Part shown: positions 25,447-35,152 of the stretch, in pieces
Numbering within the stretch: position 1 is the stretch's first letter
How the letters are laid out: every line of letters starts with the position of its first letter
From: Brassicibacter mesophilus
GTDB taxonomy: Bacteria > Bacillota > Clostridia > Tissierellales > Proteiniboraceae
Direction of reading: 5' to 3'
Length of the DNA: 64,000 nt
Assembly: GCF_050433385.1 (NCBI RefSeq)
Contig: NZ_JBNPXI010000018.1
Location: 37,074-101,073, forward strand
Notes under the pieces: model-generated
What the model saw: only the letters and a program-made list of their open reading frames with translations
Databases searched by the model: none
What the model was told of the DNA's origin: nothing
Position numbers and translations under genes: made by a program

Positions 25447-28400
25447 ATGACTAGTAACATGTTTATAGATAATTTAAAAAATCTTTCTTCATATACTCAG
25501 CTAATGGATGAGATAGATAAGAAGTCTTCTCCTATCTCTCTTCACGGATTATCTGAAGAAAATATTGCACACATATCTTATGGAATAAATCAGCATCTAA
25601 ATAAACAGATACTAATCATAACTTATGATGAGCTAAAAGCCAAGAAGATGATAGAGGATTTGAAACTTTTTAACGGTGAAAAAAGTGAACTATTTCCATC
25701 AAGAGAAGTAGTTTTTTATGATATAGAAGCGTATAGTCATGAAATATCACATCAAAGAATAAAAGTTCTTGATAGACTTGCAAAGGGTGAAAATATCATC
25801 GTTGTAGCACCCATTCAAGCTGTATTAAGTAAAATAATGAATGCACCAATAATTAGTAAGTACACCATAAATTTAGAATACGGCCAAGTTGTAAATCTAT
25901 CTGAACTTTCAAGGCTTTTCACTGTACAGGGATATGATAGGGTGGATATGGTAGAAGGAAAGGGTCAATACAGTATACGTGGTGGAATAATTGACTTGTT
26001 TCCTATAAACTCAGAAAATCCTTATAGGATAGAGCTATTTGATGATGAGGTTGATTCAATAAGAGTTTTTGATTTGAAAAGCCAAAGGTCCGTTGCTAAT
26101 GTTACAAGTATCCATATACCATTAGCAAATGAGTTGCTGATAGAAGAACATGAAAAGAATGATGTAGTAAAAAATATTGAAGCAGATTTAAATTCATCCA
26201 TTAAGAAACTTCAAAAGAAGAATGAAACAGAAATACTGGATAGACTATCAGATAAATTTAGTTATTATATCAGTAGGATAAACAATGGATTAAGTATAGG
26301 GAATATTGATCTAATTATCCCATATATTAAGCATAATTTTTCGAATATTATAGATCACCTTAAAAATGACTCTTTAGTTATAGTGGATGAACCTCAAAGA
26401 ATTGAGGAAAGCATAAAGGATATAAGAGAAGATTTTATAAACAAATATACTGATCTATTTGAAAGAGGCGAGGTATTAACAAAGCAACAGGATATATATC
26501 ATTCATATGACAATGTAGTAAAACATATGAATGAAAAGATCTGTATTACCACAACTAACCTGCTAAGAAATAATCCTAGATTTAAACCTAGGTCTATAGT
26601 CAATTTTACTGTAAAAAGCATGCAATCTTTCCACAATAAAATTGATATGCTCATAGAAGAGTTGAAGTACTATAAATATCGTGGATATAAGACCATAATA
26701 CTGTCAGGAACTGAAGATAGAGGAAGGAGGTTAGCTCAAAACCTTACTGATGGTGGAGTAGAATGTAATTATGTTGATGATCCATATAGGGAGATAAAAT
26801 CAGGTCAAGTTTTTATAACATCTGGTACCATAGGCAGAGGCTTTGAATATTCAGCTCTAAAATTTGCATTAATTAGTGATAAAGAGGTCTTTGGCACTTA
26901 TAAAAAGAGAAAGAGTACAAAATCTAGGAAAGATACTGCAAAAATTACCTCATTTACCGATCTTAAGCTAGGGGATTTTGTAGTACATGAAACACATGGT
27001 ATAGGAAAATATGTAGGGATTGAACAACTAAAGGTTCAAGGCGTAACAAAGGATTATATGGCAATTAAATATACTGGTGAAGATAGACTGTACGTACCTG
27101 TCGATCAGATGAATCTTATTCAGAAATACATTGGTGCTGATTCTGTCCAGCCTAAGGTTAATAAATTGGGAAGCAGTGATTGGGTAAAAACAAAAACTAA
27201 GGTCAAAAAGGCTATTGAGGATATGGCACAAGACTTAATCAAGCTTTATGCAGTTAGACAGACGATTAAAGGGTATCGGTTTTCAGAAGATACGCCATGG
27301 CAGAAGCAGTTTGAAGATTCTTTTCCATATGAAGAAACAGATGATCAACTAAGATGTATAGAGGAAATTAAAAAGGATATGGAGAAAGCTAAGCCTATGG
27401 ATAGACTTCTATGTGGAGATGTTGGGTATGGCAAGACAGAGGTTGCTTTGAGAGCTGCCTTTAAATCTGTAATGGACGGGAAACAGGCAGTATTTCTTGT
27501 TCCTACGACTATACTTGCACAACAACATTATAACACCCTGGTTGAAAGGTTTGGGCAGTTTCCTATAAAGATTGAAATGCTGAGTCGATTTAGAACTCCT
27601 ACGCAACAGAAGAAAATAATTAATGATTTAAAAAGTGGTAATCTAGATATAGTCGTAGGAACACATAGATTACTCTCAAAGGATGTAAAGTACAAAGATT
27701 TAGGCTTATTAATAATTGATGAAGAGCAAAGATTTGGAGTTAAGCATAAGGAAGCCATAAAGATATTAAAGCAGTCAGTTGATGTATTGACTTTAACTGC
27801 TACACCTATACCTAGGACTCTGCATATGTCTCTCATTGGTATAAGAGATATGAGTGTCCTAGAAGAGCCGCCTGAGGAAAGATATCCAATTCAAACATAT
27901 GTTTTAGAATATAGTGACCAGTTAGTCAGGGATGCAATAGTAAAAGAATTGAATAGGAATGGGCAAGTGTATTTTTTATACAACAGAGTACAAAGTATAC
28001 AGCAATTTGCTTCAAGAATAAAGAAGCTAGTGCCTGATGCAAGAATAGCTATTGGACATGGTCAAATGAGTGAGAGAGAGTTAGAGAAAGTAATGATAGA
28101 TTTTTTGAATCGTGACTACGATGTGTTAGTTTGCACAACGATTATTGAAACTGGATTAGATATACCAAATGTAAATACAATAATTATTCATGATTCTGAT
28201 AAAATGGGATTATCACAGCTATATCAGCTTAGAGGAAGAGTAGGTAGATCGAATAGAGTTGCTTTCGCATACTTCACATATGAGAGAAATAAGGTATTGT
28301 CAGAAGTGGCAGAAAAGAGATTGAAGGCAATTAAAGAATTTACAGAGTTTGGATCAGGATTTAAGATAGCCATGAGAGATCTGGAGATTAGAGGTACTGG

Positions 28401-28983
28401 TAACTTGCTGGGGGCTGAGCAGCATGGACAAATGGCAGCTATAGGATACGATTTGTATGTTAAATATCTAGATGACACCATAAAGAAGCTTAGTGGAGAA
28501 GTGTTCGTAGAAGAAATTGAAACAACTATCGAATTAAATGTTGATGGATATATACCAGATAAATATATTAAAAATGAAGAGCAGAAAGTTGAGGTATATA
28601 AAAGGATTTCTGCTATTGATAATAAAGAAGACTACTCAGATATACTCGAGGAAATCATAGATAGATTTGGAGATTTACCTAGAGAAGTTTCTAACTTGCT
28701 TAAAATATCATACATTAAAACTTTGTGCAATAAAGCAAAAATCACTTCAATACTACAGGTAAACCAGTTTGTGAAATTGGAGTTTATCAATTCATCTTAT
28801 ATAACACCTAATTTAATCAATGAGATGATATTAAACTTCGGAAAGAGGATGACATTTGATGTATCTAAAACTCCATATTTTAAATATAAGCTCATAGGAA
28901 ATACTCAGGAGGATGTATTATCAGAACTTGAAACTGTTGTTGAAAAAATTAGCAGTTTTCATGTTGGGACAATTGAGATATAA
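25447..28983 (+). CDS. mfd: Transcription-repair coupling factor
   Basis: Mfd pushes stalled RNA polymerase off damaged DNA and recruits UvrA. The 1178-residue product has the full domain order: UvrB-like N-terminal part (YDRVDMVEGKGQYSIRGGII), RNA-polymerase-binding CarD-like module around 510-580 (KLGDFVVHETHGIGKYVG), and RecG-like helicase from about 600 with Walker A GDVGYGKTEVALRA, DEEQ box IIDEEQRFGV, and LRGRVGRSNRVAFAYF. The C-terminal TRCF domain is present. Start ATG 25447 behind AAGGAG. The short fin (yabK) gene, usual before mfd in Bacillus, is missing. Confidence 0.97.
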   Translation: MTSNMFIDNLKNLSSYTQLMDEIDKKSSPISLHGLSEENIAHISYGINQHLNKQILIITYDELKAKKMIEDLKLFNGEKSELFPSREVVFYDIEAYSHEISHQRIKVLDRLAKGENIIVVAPIQAVLSKIMNAPIISKYTINLEYGQVVNLSELSRLFTVQGYDRVDMVEGKGQYSIRGGIIDLFPINSENPYRIELFDDEVDSIRVFDLKSQRSVANVTSIHIPLANELLIEEHEKNDVVKNIEADLNSSIKKLQKKNETEILDRLSDKFSYYISRINNGLSIGNIDLIIPYIKHNFSNIIDHLKNDSLVIVDEPQRIEESIKDIREDFINKYTDLFERGEVLTKQQDIYHSYDNVVKHMNEKICITTTNLLRNNPRFKPRSIVNFTVKSMQSFHNKIDMLIEELKYYKYRGYKTIILSGTEDRGRRLAQNLTDGGVECNYVDDPYREIKSGQVFITSGTIGRGFEYSALKFALISDKEVFGTYKKRKSTKSRKDTAKITSFTDLKLGDFVVHETHGIGKYVGIEQLKVQGVTKDYMAIKYTGEDRLYVPVDQMNLIQKYIGADSVQPKVNKLGSSDWVKTKTKVKKAIEDMAQDLIKLYAVRQTIKGYRFSEDTPWQKQFEDSFPYEETDDQLRCIEEIKKDMEKAKPMDRLLCGDVGYGKTEVALRAAFKSVMDGKQAVFLVPTTILAQQHYNTLVERFGQFPIKIEMLSRFRTPTQQKKIINDLKSGNLDIVVGTHRLLSKDVKYKDLGLLIIDEEQRFGVKHKEAIKILKQSVDVLTLTATPIPRTLHMSLIGIRDMSVLEEPPEERYPIQTYVLEYSDQLVRDAIVKELNRNGQVYFLYNRVQSIQQFASRIKKLVPDARIAIGHGQMSERELEKVMIDFLNRDYDVLVCTTIIETGLDIPNVNTIIIHDSDKMGLSQLYQLRGRVGRSNRVAFAYFTYERNKVLSEVAEKRLKAIKEFTEFGSGFKIAMRDLEIRGTGNLLGAEQHGQMAAIGYDLYVKYLDDTIKKLSGEVFVEEIETTIELNVDGYIPDKYIKNEEQKVEVYKRISAIDNKEDYSDILEEIIDRFGDLPREVSNLLKISYIKTLCNKAKITSILQVNQFVKLEFINSSYITPNLINEMILNFGKRMTFDVSKTPYFKYKLIGNTQEDVLSELETVVEKISSFHVGTIEI

Positions 28984-29021
28984 TGTAACTAGATATGTAT
29001 ACTATAAGGGAGAGGATATAA

Positions 29022-29963
29022 TTGGCAGTAAAATGGAATAAACGAGTTATGCTCATAACAATATTGGTACTTGTTGCTTCAATGGTATTAGCGGGTTGTA
29101 ACAAGTCAAATGAAGATGCAGTTGCAAAGGTAAATGGACAGTATGTATTAAAGGCTGACTTCGATAAGAACTTTGATATGCTAAAGAAGACTTATGAAGC
29201 TAGCTTTGGTTCTGATATAATGTCTAAAAGCGCTGGAAATGGAAAGACAATAGAAGAAACACTTAAAGAAAAGATTTTGGAAAAACTTATCATAGAAGAG
29301 ATAATACTTCAAAATGCAGAAAAATCAAAAGTTAAAGTTACAGATGAAGATGTTACAAAAGAAATAGATAACTATAAAAACTTAGTAGGTGGAGATGAAG
29401 GGTTTCAAGAGTTTTTAGAGAAGAATAACATGACAGAAGATTTCTTTAAAAAAGGTATGAAAAGAGAAATGATCATGGAAGGCTTCAAGGAGAACTTCAT
29501 AAAGACACTTAATTTTTCAGATGAAGACATAGAAAAACAATTTAACGAGAATAAAGATTCATATATATCAGTAAGAGCTAGTCATATTTTAGTTGAGAAA
29601 GAAAGTGAAGCAAAAGATATACTTAATAAACTTAAAAATGGCGAAGATTTTGCAGAGTTAGCAAAACAGAATTCTATTGATCCAGGAACAGCACAAAATG
29701 GCGGAGACTTGGGATATTTCTCTAAAGGGGAAATGGTGCCAGAGTTTGAAAAAGTAGCGTTTGAATTGAAGCCAGGTGAGATAAGTGATGTGATAAAGTC
29801 AGACTATGGATATCATATTATTAAAGTGATGGATAAGCAGGATACTTTACAACAGCTTAAGGATCAAGTTGTTCAGCAGCTTCAGAATAAAAAATATGAT
29901 GAAAAACTTAACAAGCTGCATGATGATTCCAAAATAGAAATCTTAATGAGTGAGACTAAATAA
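29022..29963 (+). CDS. Lipoprotein foldase, PrsA/parvulin type
   Basis: A 313-residue extracellular peptidyl-prolyl isomerase that would help secreted proteins fold. The signal peptide ends in the lipobox VLAGC. A SurA-like helical N-domain follows, then a complete parvulin (PpiC) domain at about 185-280: VRASHILVEKESEAKDIL, GGDLGYFSKGEMVPEFE and YGYHIIKV. Start TTG 29022 has GGGAGAGG upstream. It is inserted between mfd and spoVT, which are neighbours in B. subtilis, and is closed by its own terminator. Confidence 0.88.
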   Translation: MAVKWNKRVMLITILVLVASMVLAGCNKSNEDAVAKVNGQYVLKADFDKNFDMLKKTYEASFGSDIMSKSAGNGKTIEETLKEKILEKLIIEEIILQNAEKSKVKVTDEDVTKEIDNYKNLVGGDEGFQEFLEKNNMTEDFFKKGMKREMIMEGFKENFIKTLNFSDEDIEKQFNENKDSYISVRASHILVEKESEAKDILNKLKNGEDFAELAKQNSIDPGTAQNGGDLGYFSKGEMVPEFEKVAFELKPGEISDVIKSDYGYHIIKVMDKQDTLQQLKDQVVQQLQNKKYDEKLNKLHDDSKIEILMSETK

Positions 29964-29965
29964 TA

Positions 29966-29992
29966 AAAACCGCTATTATTAGCGGTTTTTTT
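29966..29992 (+). terminator. Terminator after the foldase gene
   Basis: AAAACCGCTA-TTAT-TAGCGGTTTT, a 10-bp stem with a run of seven T. It overlaps the sequence immediately after the stop codon. Confidence 0.85.
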
Positions 29993-30123
29993 ATGTGGTG
30001 AATAACAGATAATTCCGGATCTTTATAATAAATTTCCATGTATGTATAAAATAATCTCAATAGTAAAATAATAATGTCACAAGGATTTGTTATATATTGA
30101 CTATATAGTGAGGAGGGAACAAA

Positions 30124-30675
30124 ATGAAAGCTACAGGAATTGTAAGAAGAATAGATGATTTAGGCAGAGTAGTTATCCCTAAAGAAATTAGACGTACTCT
30201 TAGAATAAGAGAAGGAGATCCTTTAGAGATATTCACCGACAGAGAAGGCGAGGTAATTTTGAAAAAGTATTCGCCTATTGGTGAATTAAATGAATTTGCT
30301 ACTGAATATTCAGAATCACTATATGAGAATCTAGGACATATGGCGGTTATTTGTGATAGAGATACTATAGTCGCTATTGCTGGAGGATCAAAAAAGGAAT
30401 ACATGGATAAAAGAGTAAGTCCTGAGCTTGAAAGGATAATGGAAAGTAAGGAGCTATATGAGGCTACAGGCAATAATAAACCAATCAGATTAGCTTCTGA
30501 TGAACTAAATCCAGAGAAATTTACGAGTCAAATTATTGTACCGATTGTGACACAAGGTGACCCGATAGGAGCAGTTGTTATTACTAGCAAAGAGCCTAAT
30601 ACAAAAATGGGAGAAATAGAAATAAAGCTTGCACAAACAGCAGCAGGATTTCTAGCAAAACAAATGGAACATTGA
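30124..30675 (+). CDS. spoVT: Stage V sporulation transcription factor SpoVT
   Basis: Forespore regulator that adjusts sigma-G gene expression late in sporulation. The N-terminal AbrB swapped-hairpin DNA-binding domain is clear: MKATGIVRRIDDLGRVVIPK, RTLRIREGDPLEIFTD. A GAF-like C-terminal domain follows (about 60-180). At 183 residues it is full length. Start ATG 30124 follows AGGAGG. It is flanked by terminators on both sides, so it is a single transcription unit. I could not assign a sigma-G promoter with confidence. Confidence 0.95.
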   Translation: MKATGIVRRIDDLGRVVIPKEIRRTLRIREGDPLEIFTDREGEVILKKYSPIGELNEFATEYSESLYENLGHMAVICDRDTIVAIAGGSKKEYMDKRVSPELERIMESKELYEATGNNKPIRLASDELNPEKFTSQIIVPIVTQGDPIGAVVITSKEPNTKMGEIEIKLAQTAAGFLAKQMEH

Positions 30676-30687
30676 TATTTTCCACAT

Positions 30688-30717
30688 AGCCTACCTTATG
30701 GTAGGCTTATATTTTTG
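30688..30717 (+). terminator. Terminator after spoVT
   Basis: AGCCTACC-TTAT-GGTAGGCT, an 8-bp stem, followed by TATATTTTT. Confidence 0.8.
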
Positions 30718-30803
30718 TATTATTTTATTTAATATGCACTCTAATTCTGATATAATAATATCTGTTATTAAGAATATGAAAAATAGGAGCTAGGAGGCAA
30801 TTT

Positions 30804-32414
30804 ATGACTAAGGAGAATTTTCTAAAGGGGGCCGCTATACTGGGTGTAGCAGGCATACTTGTTAAGATATTAGGTGCATTTTATAGGATACCTCTATCAA
30901 ATATGATTTCGGACCAAGGTATGGGGTATTATCAGACAGCATATCCACTATATGTATTATTAGTAGCAGTATCCACATCAGGATTCCCAACAGCTATTGC
31001 TAAAATTGTATCAGAGAAAAGAGCTCTTCATGATTATGTAGGAGCTCATAAGGTATTTAAGGTCTCCTTCTTGGGTTTTTTATTGGCAGGAATATTAACA
31101 TCAGCATTTGTTTTCTTTGGAGCAGGTTATATAGTTAAAGTTATTGGAAATACCAATGCATATTACTCATTGCTTGCAATGACTCCAGCTCTATTATTTG
31201 TACCTATAATGTCTGCGTTTAGAGGATATTTTCAGGGTAGACAGGTAATGACACCGACTGCAATATCACAGTTTATTGAACAGCTATTTAGAGTTGCAAT
31301 TGGACTATTCTTAGCTTATCAGCTTTTAGACAAGGGGCTTCCTCAAGCTGCAGGAGGTGCTTCATTTGGAGCCTCAGCAGGTGCCATAGCAGGGACTATT
31401 ATTATAATAAGTTTATATGCTAGAGAAAGAAAAAAAATTGGTGAAGAGTTAAACCGAAGTGCATCTTACAAGCAGGAAAGTACTGGTACTATTATAAAGA
31501 ATATATTAGCAATTGCAATACCAATAACAATCGGTGCTTCTATAGTTCCAATTATGACTACCATAGATACTATGTTAATAATGAGAAGACTTCAAGCTAT
31601 AGGATATACGGAGGCTCAAGCCTCAGGGCTTTTCGGACAGCTCTCAGGTAATGCACAGACACTCATCAACCTTCCACAAGTACTATCGGTCGCTATTGCA
31701 ATGAGTCTCGTACCTGCCATATCAGATGCATTTGCTAAGAGAAGTTATAATGATGTAAAGAACATAACTACTTCTGGTGTAAGAGTTACCCTACTTATAG
31801 GACTTCCAGCAGCATTAGGGTTATTTATTTTATCTACACCGATAATTCAGTTATTGTATTTTAAATATGATTTAGCTACTCAGCTGAGTACAGGTGCAAT
31901 ACTTAAGATTTTATCAATAAGCTTGATATTTTTAACATTAGTACAATCATTTACAGCCATACTGCAAGGATTAGGAAAACCAATGGTTCCAGTGAAAAAC
32001 CTTGCAATAGGTGCTATAATAAAGACAATCTTAACTTATATTCTGACGGGTATACCAGCTGTTAATGTAAAGGGCGCAGCAATTAGTACAGTAGTAGCAT
32101 ATTTTATAGCAGCTATGCTAAACTTTATAGAAGTAAAAAAATATACTAAGGCAGATTTTAAGATAATGGATGTGTTTATTAAGCCATTACTGTCAGTAGC
32201 ATTGATGACAATTGCTGTTTGGTTAGGTTATACTTATACAGCTTCTGTCCTTGGAAGTAAACTTGCTACAGTTGTTGCTATCTGTATAGGTGCTATAGTA
32301 TATGGATTAGCGTTACTATTAACGGGAGCTATTACATCAGAGGACTTTGAACTTCTTCCTAAAGGAAATAAGCTAGCAAGTAAGCTAAAATCTATTGGAT
32401 TACTAAGAAACTAA
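30804..32414 (+). CDS. SpoVB-like polysaccharide/lipid II flippase (MOP superfamily)
   Basis: A 536-residue multispanning membrane protein (about 14 helices) of the MATE/MOP flippase superfamily, related to SpoVB and B. subtilis YabM. KGAAILGVAGILVKILGAFY at the N-terminus and GYFQGRQVMTPTAISQ after helix 4 are typical. It should move lipid-linked wall or cortex precursors across the membrane. Start ATG 30804 follows TAGGAGG. Position between spoVT and mazG equals that of yabM in B. subtilis. SpoVB itself and YabM cannot be separated by eye. Confidence 0.85.
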   Translation: MTKENFLKGAAILGVAGILVKILGAFYRIPLSNMISDQGMGYYQTAYPLYVLLVAVSTSGFPTAIAKIVSEKRALHDYVGAHKVFKVSFLGFLLAGILTSAFVFFGAGYIVKVIGNTNAYYSLLAMTPALLFVPIMSAFRGYFQGRQVMTPTAISQFIEQLFRVAIGLFLAYQLLDKGLPQAAGGASFGASAGAIAGTIIIISLYARERKKIGEELNRSASYKQESTGTIIKNILAIAIPITIGASIVPIMTTIDTMLIMRRLQAIGYTEAQASGLFGQLSGNAQTLINLPQVLSVAIAMSLVPAISDAFAKRSYNDVKNITTSGVRVTLLIGLPAALGLFILSTPIIQLLYFKYDLATQLSTGAILKILSISLIFLTLVQSFTAILQGLGKPMVPVKNLAIGAIIKTILTYILTGIPAVNVKGAAISTVVAYFIAAMLNFIEVKKYTKADFKIMDVFIKPLLSVALMTIAVWLGYTYTASVLGSKLATVVAICIGAIVYGLALLLTGAITSEDFELLPKGNKLASKLKSIGLLRN

Positions 32415-32442
32415 TAAGCTAGGTATAACCCCAGCTTATTTT
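32413..32442 (+). terminator. Weak hairpin terminator between spoVB-like gene and mazG
   Basis: AATAAGCT (32413-32420) pairs with AGCTTATT (32433-32440), followed by TTG. The stem is AT-rich and the T tail short, so read-through into mazG is plausible. Confidence 0.45.
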
Positions 32443-32476
32443 GTCAATGATAAGACTAAATATGGAGGATTTTAAC

Positions 32477-33961
32477 ATGGGTAAGATAGTAGTGATAGGA
32501 TTAGGTCCTGGAGACATAAATTCTTTAACTATAGGAGCTGTAGAAAGGATGTCAGATAGTAATAAAGTTTTTCTTAGAACAGAAAAGCATCCTACAGTTA
32601 GTTACTTGAAAAACAAGAGCATATATTATGAATCATACGATTACGTATATGATGAAAAACAAGATTTTGATCAAGTTTATAATTTTATTGCTGAAGACCT
32701 AGTGAAAAAGTCAAAAGAATATGGTATCATTAATTATTGCGTACCTGGTCATCCGTTAGTTGCAGAAAAAACAGTATCTTTATTGATAGACAAAGAAAAA
32801 CATAATGAAGTTAGTCTAGAAATTATTCCTGGACTTAGCTTTATAGAGCCTGTTATTTTGTCTATTGGACATGATCCAGTTAATGGTCTTAAAATAATAG
32901 ATGGGCTAAACATTGATGAACAAACTGTCGATATAAATACTGACAACCTAATTACGCAAGTGTATAATAGAATACGAGCATCAGAGATAAAGCTCTCTTT
33001 AATGGATATATATGATGATGAGTATGATATCTATGTAATTAAGTCTGCGGGAATTAAAGAAGAGGAAAAGATAGAAAAAATTCCTTTATATATGCTTGAT
33101 AGACTAGAATGGATAGATTATCTTACAACCATTTATATACCAAAAGCAGATAAAATAAGCAAAAATAGATATGACATGAATAATTTGATTAGAATTATGG
33201 AAATATTAAGAAGTAATAAAGGATGTCCCTGGGATGCTAAGCAAACACACCTTTCTCTTAGAGAATATGTCTTAGAGGAAGCTTATGAGGTTGTAGATGC
33301 CATAGACAATGATGATATAGATGGACTGTCAGAAGAACTGGGAGATTTGCTTTTACAGGTTGTATTCCACAGTCAGATTGCTAGGGAAGAGGGGTACTTC
33401 AATATTTTAGATGTTATATCAGGAATATGTCAAAAGCTTATTTATAGGCATCCTCATGTGTTTAAAGATGTAAAGGCAGATAATTCAGATGAGGCTATTG
33501 AGAGCTGGAACAGCATGAAGGACAAGGAAAAAAATATCACTAGTTATACAGAAAGATTAAAGAGTATTCCTAAAGGTTTCCCTTCACTTTTAAAAAGCTA
33601 TAAGGTCCAAAAAAGAGCAGCTGATGTTGGTTTTGACTGGGATGATATCACAGGCGCAATGGATAAGCTTGAAGAAGAATATGGGGAAGTAATAAAGGAG
33701 TTTAATGCAAATGATAAAGAAAAGCTAGAAGAAGAACTAGGTGATTTGTTTTTTGCTATAGTAAATGTATGTAGATTTTTAGACATTAATCCCGAAAATG
33801 CCATAAATAAGACTATTAACAAATTTATCGATAGGTTTGAATTTATCGAAAAAGAAAGCATCAAGCAAGGAAAAGACTTAAAAAACATGACATTAAAAGA
33901 GATGGATGAGCTTTGGGAAATAGCAAAAATACATAAAAATAAAAAAAATGATAAAAAATAG
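32477..33961 (+). CDS. mazG: YabN-like fusion of SAM methylase and MazG pyrophosphohydrolase
   Basis: A 494-residue two-part protein. Residues of about 1-220 form a tetrapyrrole-methylase-like fold (GKIVVIGLGPGDINSLTIGA, YCVPGHPLVAEKTV). The rest is a MazG NTP pyrophosphohydrolase (RSNKGCPWDAKQTHLSLREY, then the E-E-x-E-E-x2-D metal motif in LEEAYEVVDAID and LSEELGDLLLQV), with a second MazG repeat near the end. It cleans up non-canonical NTPs; the methylase half has no known substrate. The start is ATG 32477 behind ATGGAGG; an upstream in-frame codon would read through it. Confidence 0.9.
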   Translation: MGKIVVIGLGPGDINSLTIGAVERMSDSNKVFLRTEKHPTVSYLKNKSIYYESYDYVYDEKQDFDQVYNFIAEDLVKKSKEYGIINYCVPGHPLVAEKTVSLLIDKEKHNEVSLEIIPGLSFIEPVILSIGHDPVNGLKIIDGLNIDEQTVDINTDNLITQVYNRIRASEIKLSLMDIYDDEYDIYVIKSAGIKEEEKIEKIPLYMLDRLEWIDYLTTIYIPKADKISKNRYDMNNLIRIMEILRSNKGCPWDAKQTHLSLREYVLEEAYEVVDAIDNDDIDGLSEELGDLLLQVVFHSQIAREEGYFNILDVISGICQKLIYRHPHVFKDVKADNSDEAIESWNSMKDKEKNITSYTERLKSIPKGFPSLLKSYKVQKRAADVGFDWDDITGAMDKLEEEYGEVIKEFNANDKEKLEEELGDLFFAIVNVCRFLDINPENAINKTINKFIDRFEFIEKESIKQGKDLKNMTLKEMDELWEIAKIHKNKKNDKK

Positions 33962-34050
33962 TACTGAAAAGAAGGATTTTGCTTAAAAACATAGAATATG
34001 CTTATACGTATTCAATTTCAAATTTACATTGAAAATAAGGAGGTTTTATT

Positions 34051-34329
34051 GTGAACAAAGCTGAATTAGTAGCTAGCATGGCAGAAAAAAGCAATTTAAC
34101 TAAGAAAGATGCAGAGAGCGCTTTAAATGCATTTATGAAAAGCGTTGAGGAAGCATTAGCAGGTGGGGAAAAGGTGCAATTAGTTGGATTTGGTACTTTC
34201 GAAGTAAGAGAAAGAAAAGCTAGAGAAGGTAGAAACCCAAGAAATCCAGAAGAAGTTATCAAAATACCAGCATCTTCAGCTCCAGTATTCAAGGCTGGCA
34301 AAACTTTAAAAGAAGCAGTTAACAAATAA
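34051..34329 (+). CDS. hup: HU-family nucleoid protein
   Basis: A 92-residue DNA-binding, DNA-bending protein. MNKAELVASMAEKSNLTKKD, VQLVGFGTFEVRERKAREGR and NPRNPEEVIKIPASSAPVFK are the full HU pattern, with the proline that intercalates in DNA in RNPRNP. Start GTG 34051 follows AAGGAGG. It lies between mazG and rqcP; in B. subtilis the HU gene is elsewhere, so this placement is a difference from that genome. A strong terminator follows. Confidence 0.95.
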   Translation: MNKAELVASMAEKSNLTKKDAESALNAFMKSVEEALAGGEKVQLVGFGTFEVRERKAREGRNPRNPEEVIKIPASSAPVFKAGKTLKEAVNK

Positions 34330-34332
34330 GAG

Positions 34333-34358
34333 AATCAGGTCAGTGACCTGATTTTTTT
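34333..34358 (+). terminator. Terminator after the HU gene
   Basis: AATCAGGT-CAGTG-ACCTGATT with a seven-T tail. Confidence 0.85.
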
Positions 34359-34417
34359 ATAGCACTATGAATTTACAGTTTTCCAGCATATTATTTATAT
34401 GCAGCGAGGTGGAGTAT

Positions 34418-34657
34418 ATGAGGATTGATAAATTTTTAAAAAATGCAAGGATTATTAAAAGAAGAACAATTGCCAAGGAAGCTTGTGAACAAGGTAGAGT
34501 TATGGTTAATGGCAAGGAGGCAAAGCCAGGCACTGAACTAAAAATTGGAGATGTTATAGAGATTAATTTTGGGACAAATACGGTTAAAGTAGAGGTCTTA
34601 GAACTGCTAGAGCATGTTCCAAAGGATAAAGCAGAAAGCCTATATAAAACTTTATAA
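34418..34657 (+). CDS. rqcP: S4-domain RNA-binding protein RqcP (YabO)
   Basis: A 79-residue heat-shock-protein-15-like S4 protein. MRIDKFLKNARIIKRRTIAK and GRVMVNGKEAKPGTELKIGD are the RNA-binding S4 turn. The B. subtilis homologue works with RqcH on stalled 50S subunits, stabilising tRNA during alanine tailing. The start is ATG 34418 behind GAGGTGGAG; an upstream frame extension has no ribosome site. It sits before yabP, as in Bacillus, but a terminator separates them. Confidence 0.9.
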   Translation: MRIDKFLKNARIIKRRTIAKEACEQGRVMVNGKEAKPGTELKIGDVIEINFGTNTVKVEVLELLEHVPKDKAESLYKTL

Positions 34658-34667
34658 AATGTTAATG

Positions 34668-34735
34668 TCGGGTGTTAATTTATATGTGCACAAAAACATA
34701 GTGTACATGTGATTAACACCCGATTTTCGTTTTTA
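34668..34735 (+). terminator. Long-stem terminator after rqcP
   Basis: TCGGGTGTTAAT (34668-34679) pairs perfectly with ATTAACACCCGA (34712-34723). An inner ATGTGCAC/GTGTACAT segment pairs with one wobble, and TTTTCGTTTTT follows. It is unusually long for a simple terminator. Confidence 0.8.
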
Positions 34736-34803
34736 AAACTTGGTATAAATATAAGTATAGCAACATATTCTTTAACATGAACATATAGAAAGGAGGATTA
34801 TTA

Positions 34804-35091
34804 ATGAATGATAATAAAGGGATAGGAAAAAGTCAAAATATCATATTGGAAAATAGAGAAAAACTTAGCATATCTGGAGTAGAGCATGTAGACAGTTTCA
34901 ATGATAATACAATAGTTCTTGCAACATTAAGAGGAGGTATGATAGTAAAAGGTGCTTCACTGAACATAAGCAAGCTAAATCTTGAAGATGGAAATGTAAT
35001 AATTGAAGGCAACATTAATAGTGTAGTATACAATAACAAAGACTTATCAGGTACAAAGGGAAATGGGCTACTAGGAAAGATGTTCAAATAA
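34804..35091 (+). CDS. yabP: Sporulation protein YabP
   Basis: A 95-residue protein of the YabP family (related to YqfC), needed for spore coat or cortex formation in Bacillus and under mother-cell control. The core LENREKLSISGVEHVDSFND and ATLRGGMIVKGASLNISKLN are diagnostic. It has no membrane segment. Start ATG 34804 is behind AAAGGAGG. It is followed by yabQ, 61 bases away, and the two form the conserved pair. Confidence 0.9.
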   Translation: MNDNKGIGKSQNIILENREKLSISGVEHVDSFNDNTIVLATLRGGMIVKGASLNISKLNLEDGNVIIEGNINSVVYNNKDLSGTKGNGLLGKMFK

Positions 35092-35152
35092 TATAAAGGT
35101 TTTCATATATTGTATTATTTATGGTAGACAGTGTTTTATACGAGGTGATATG

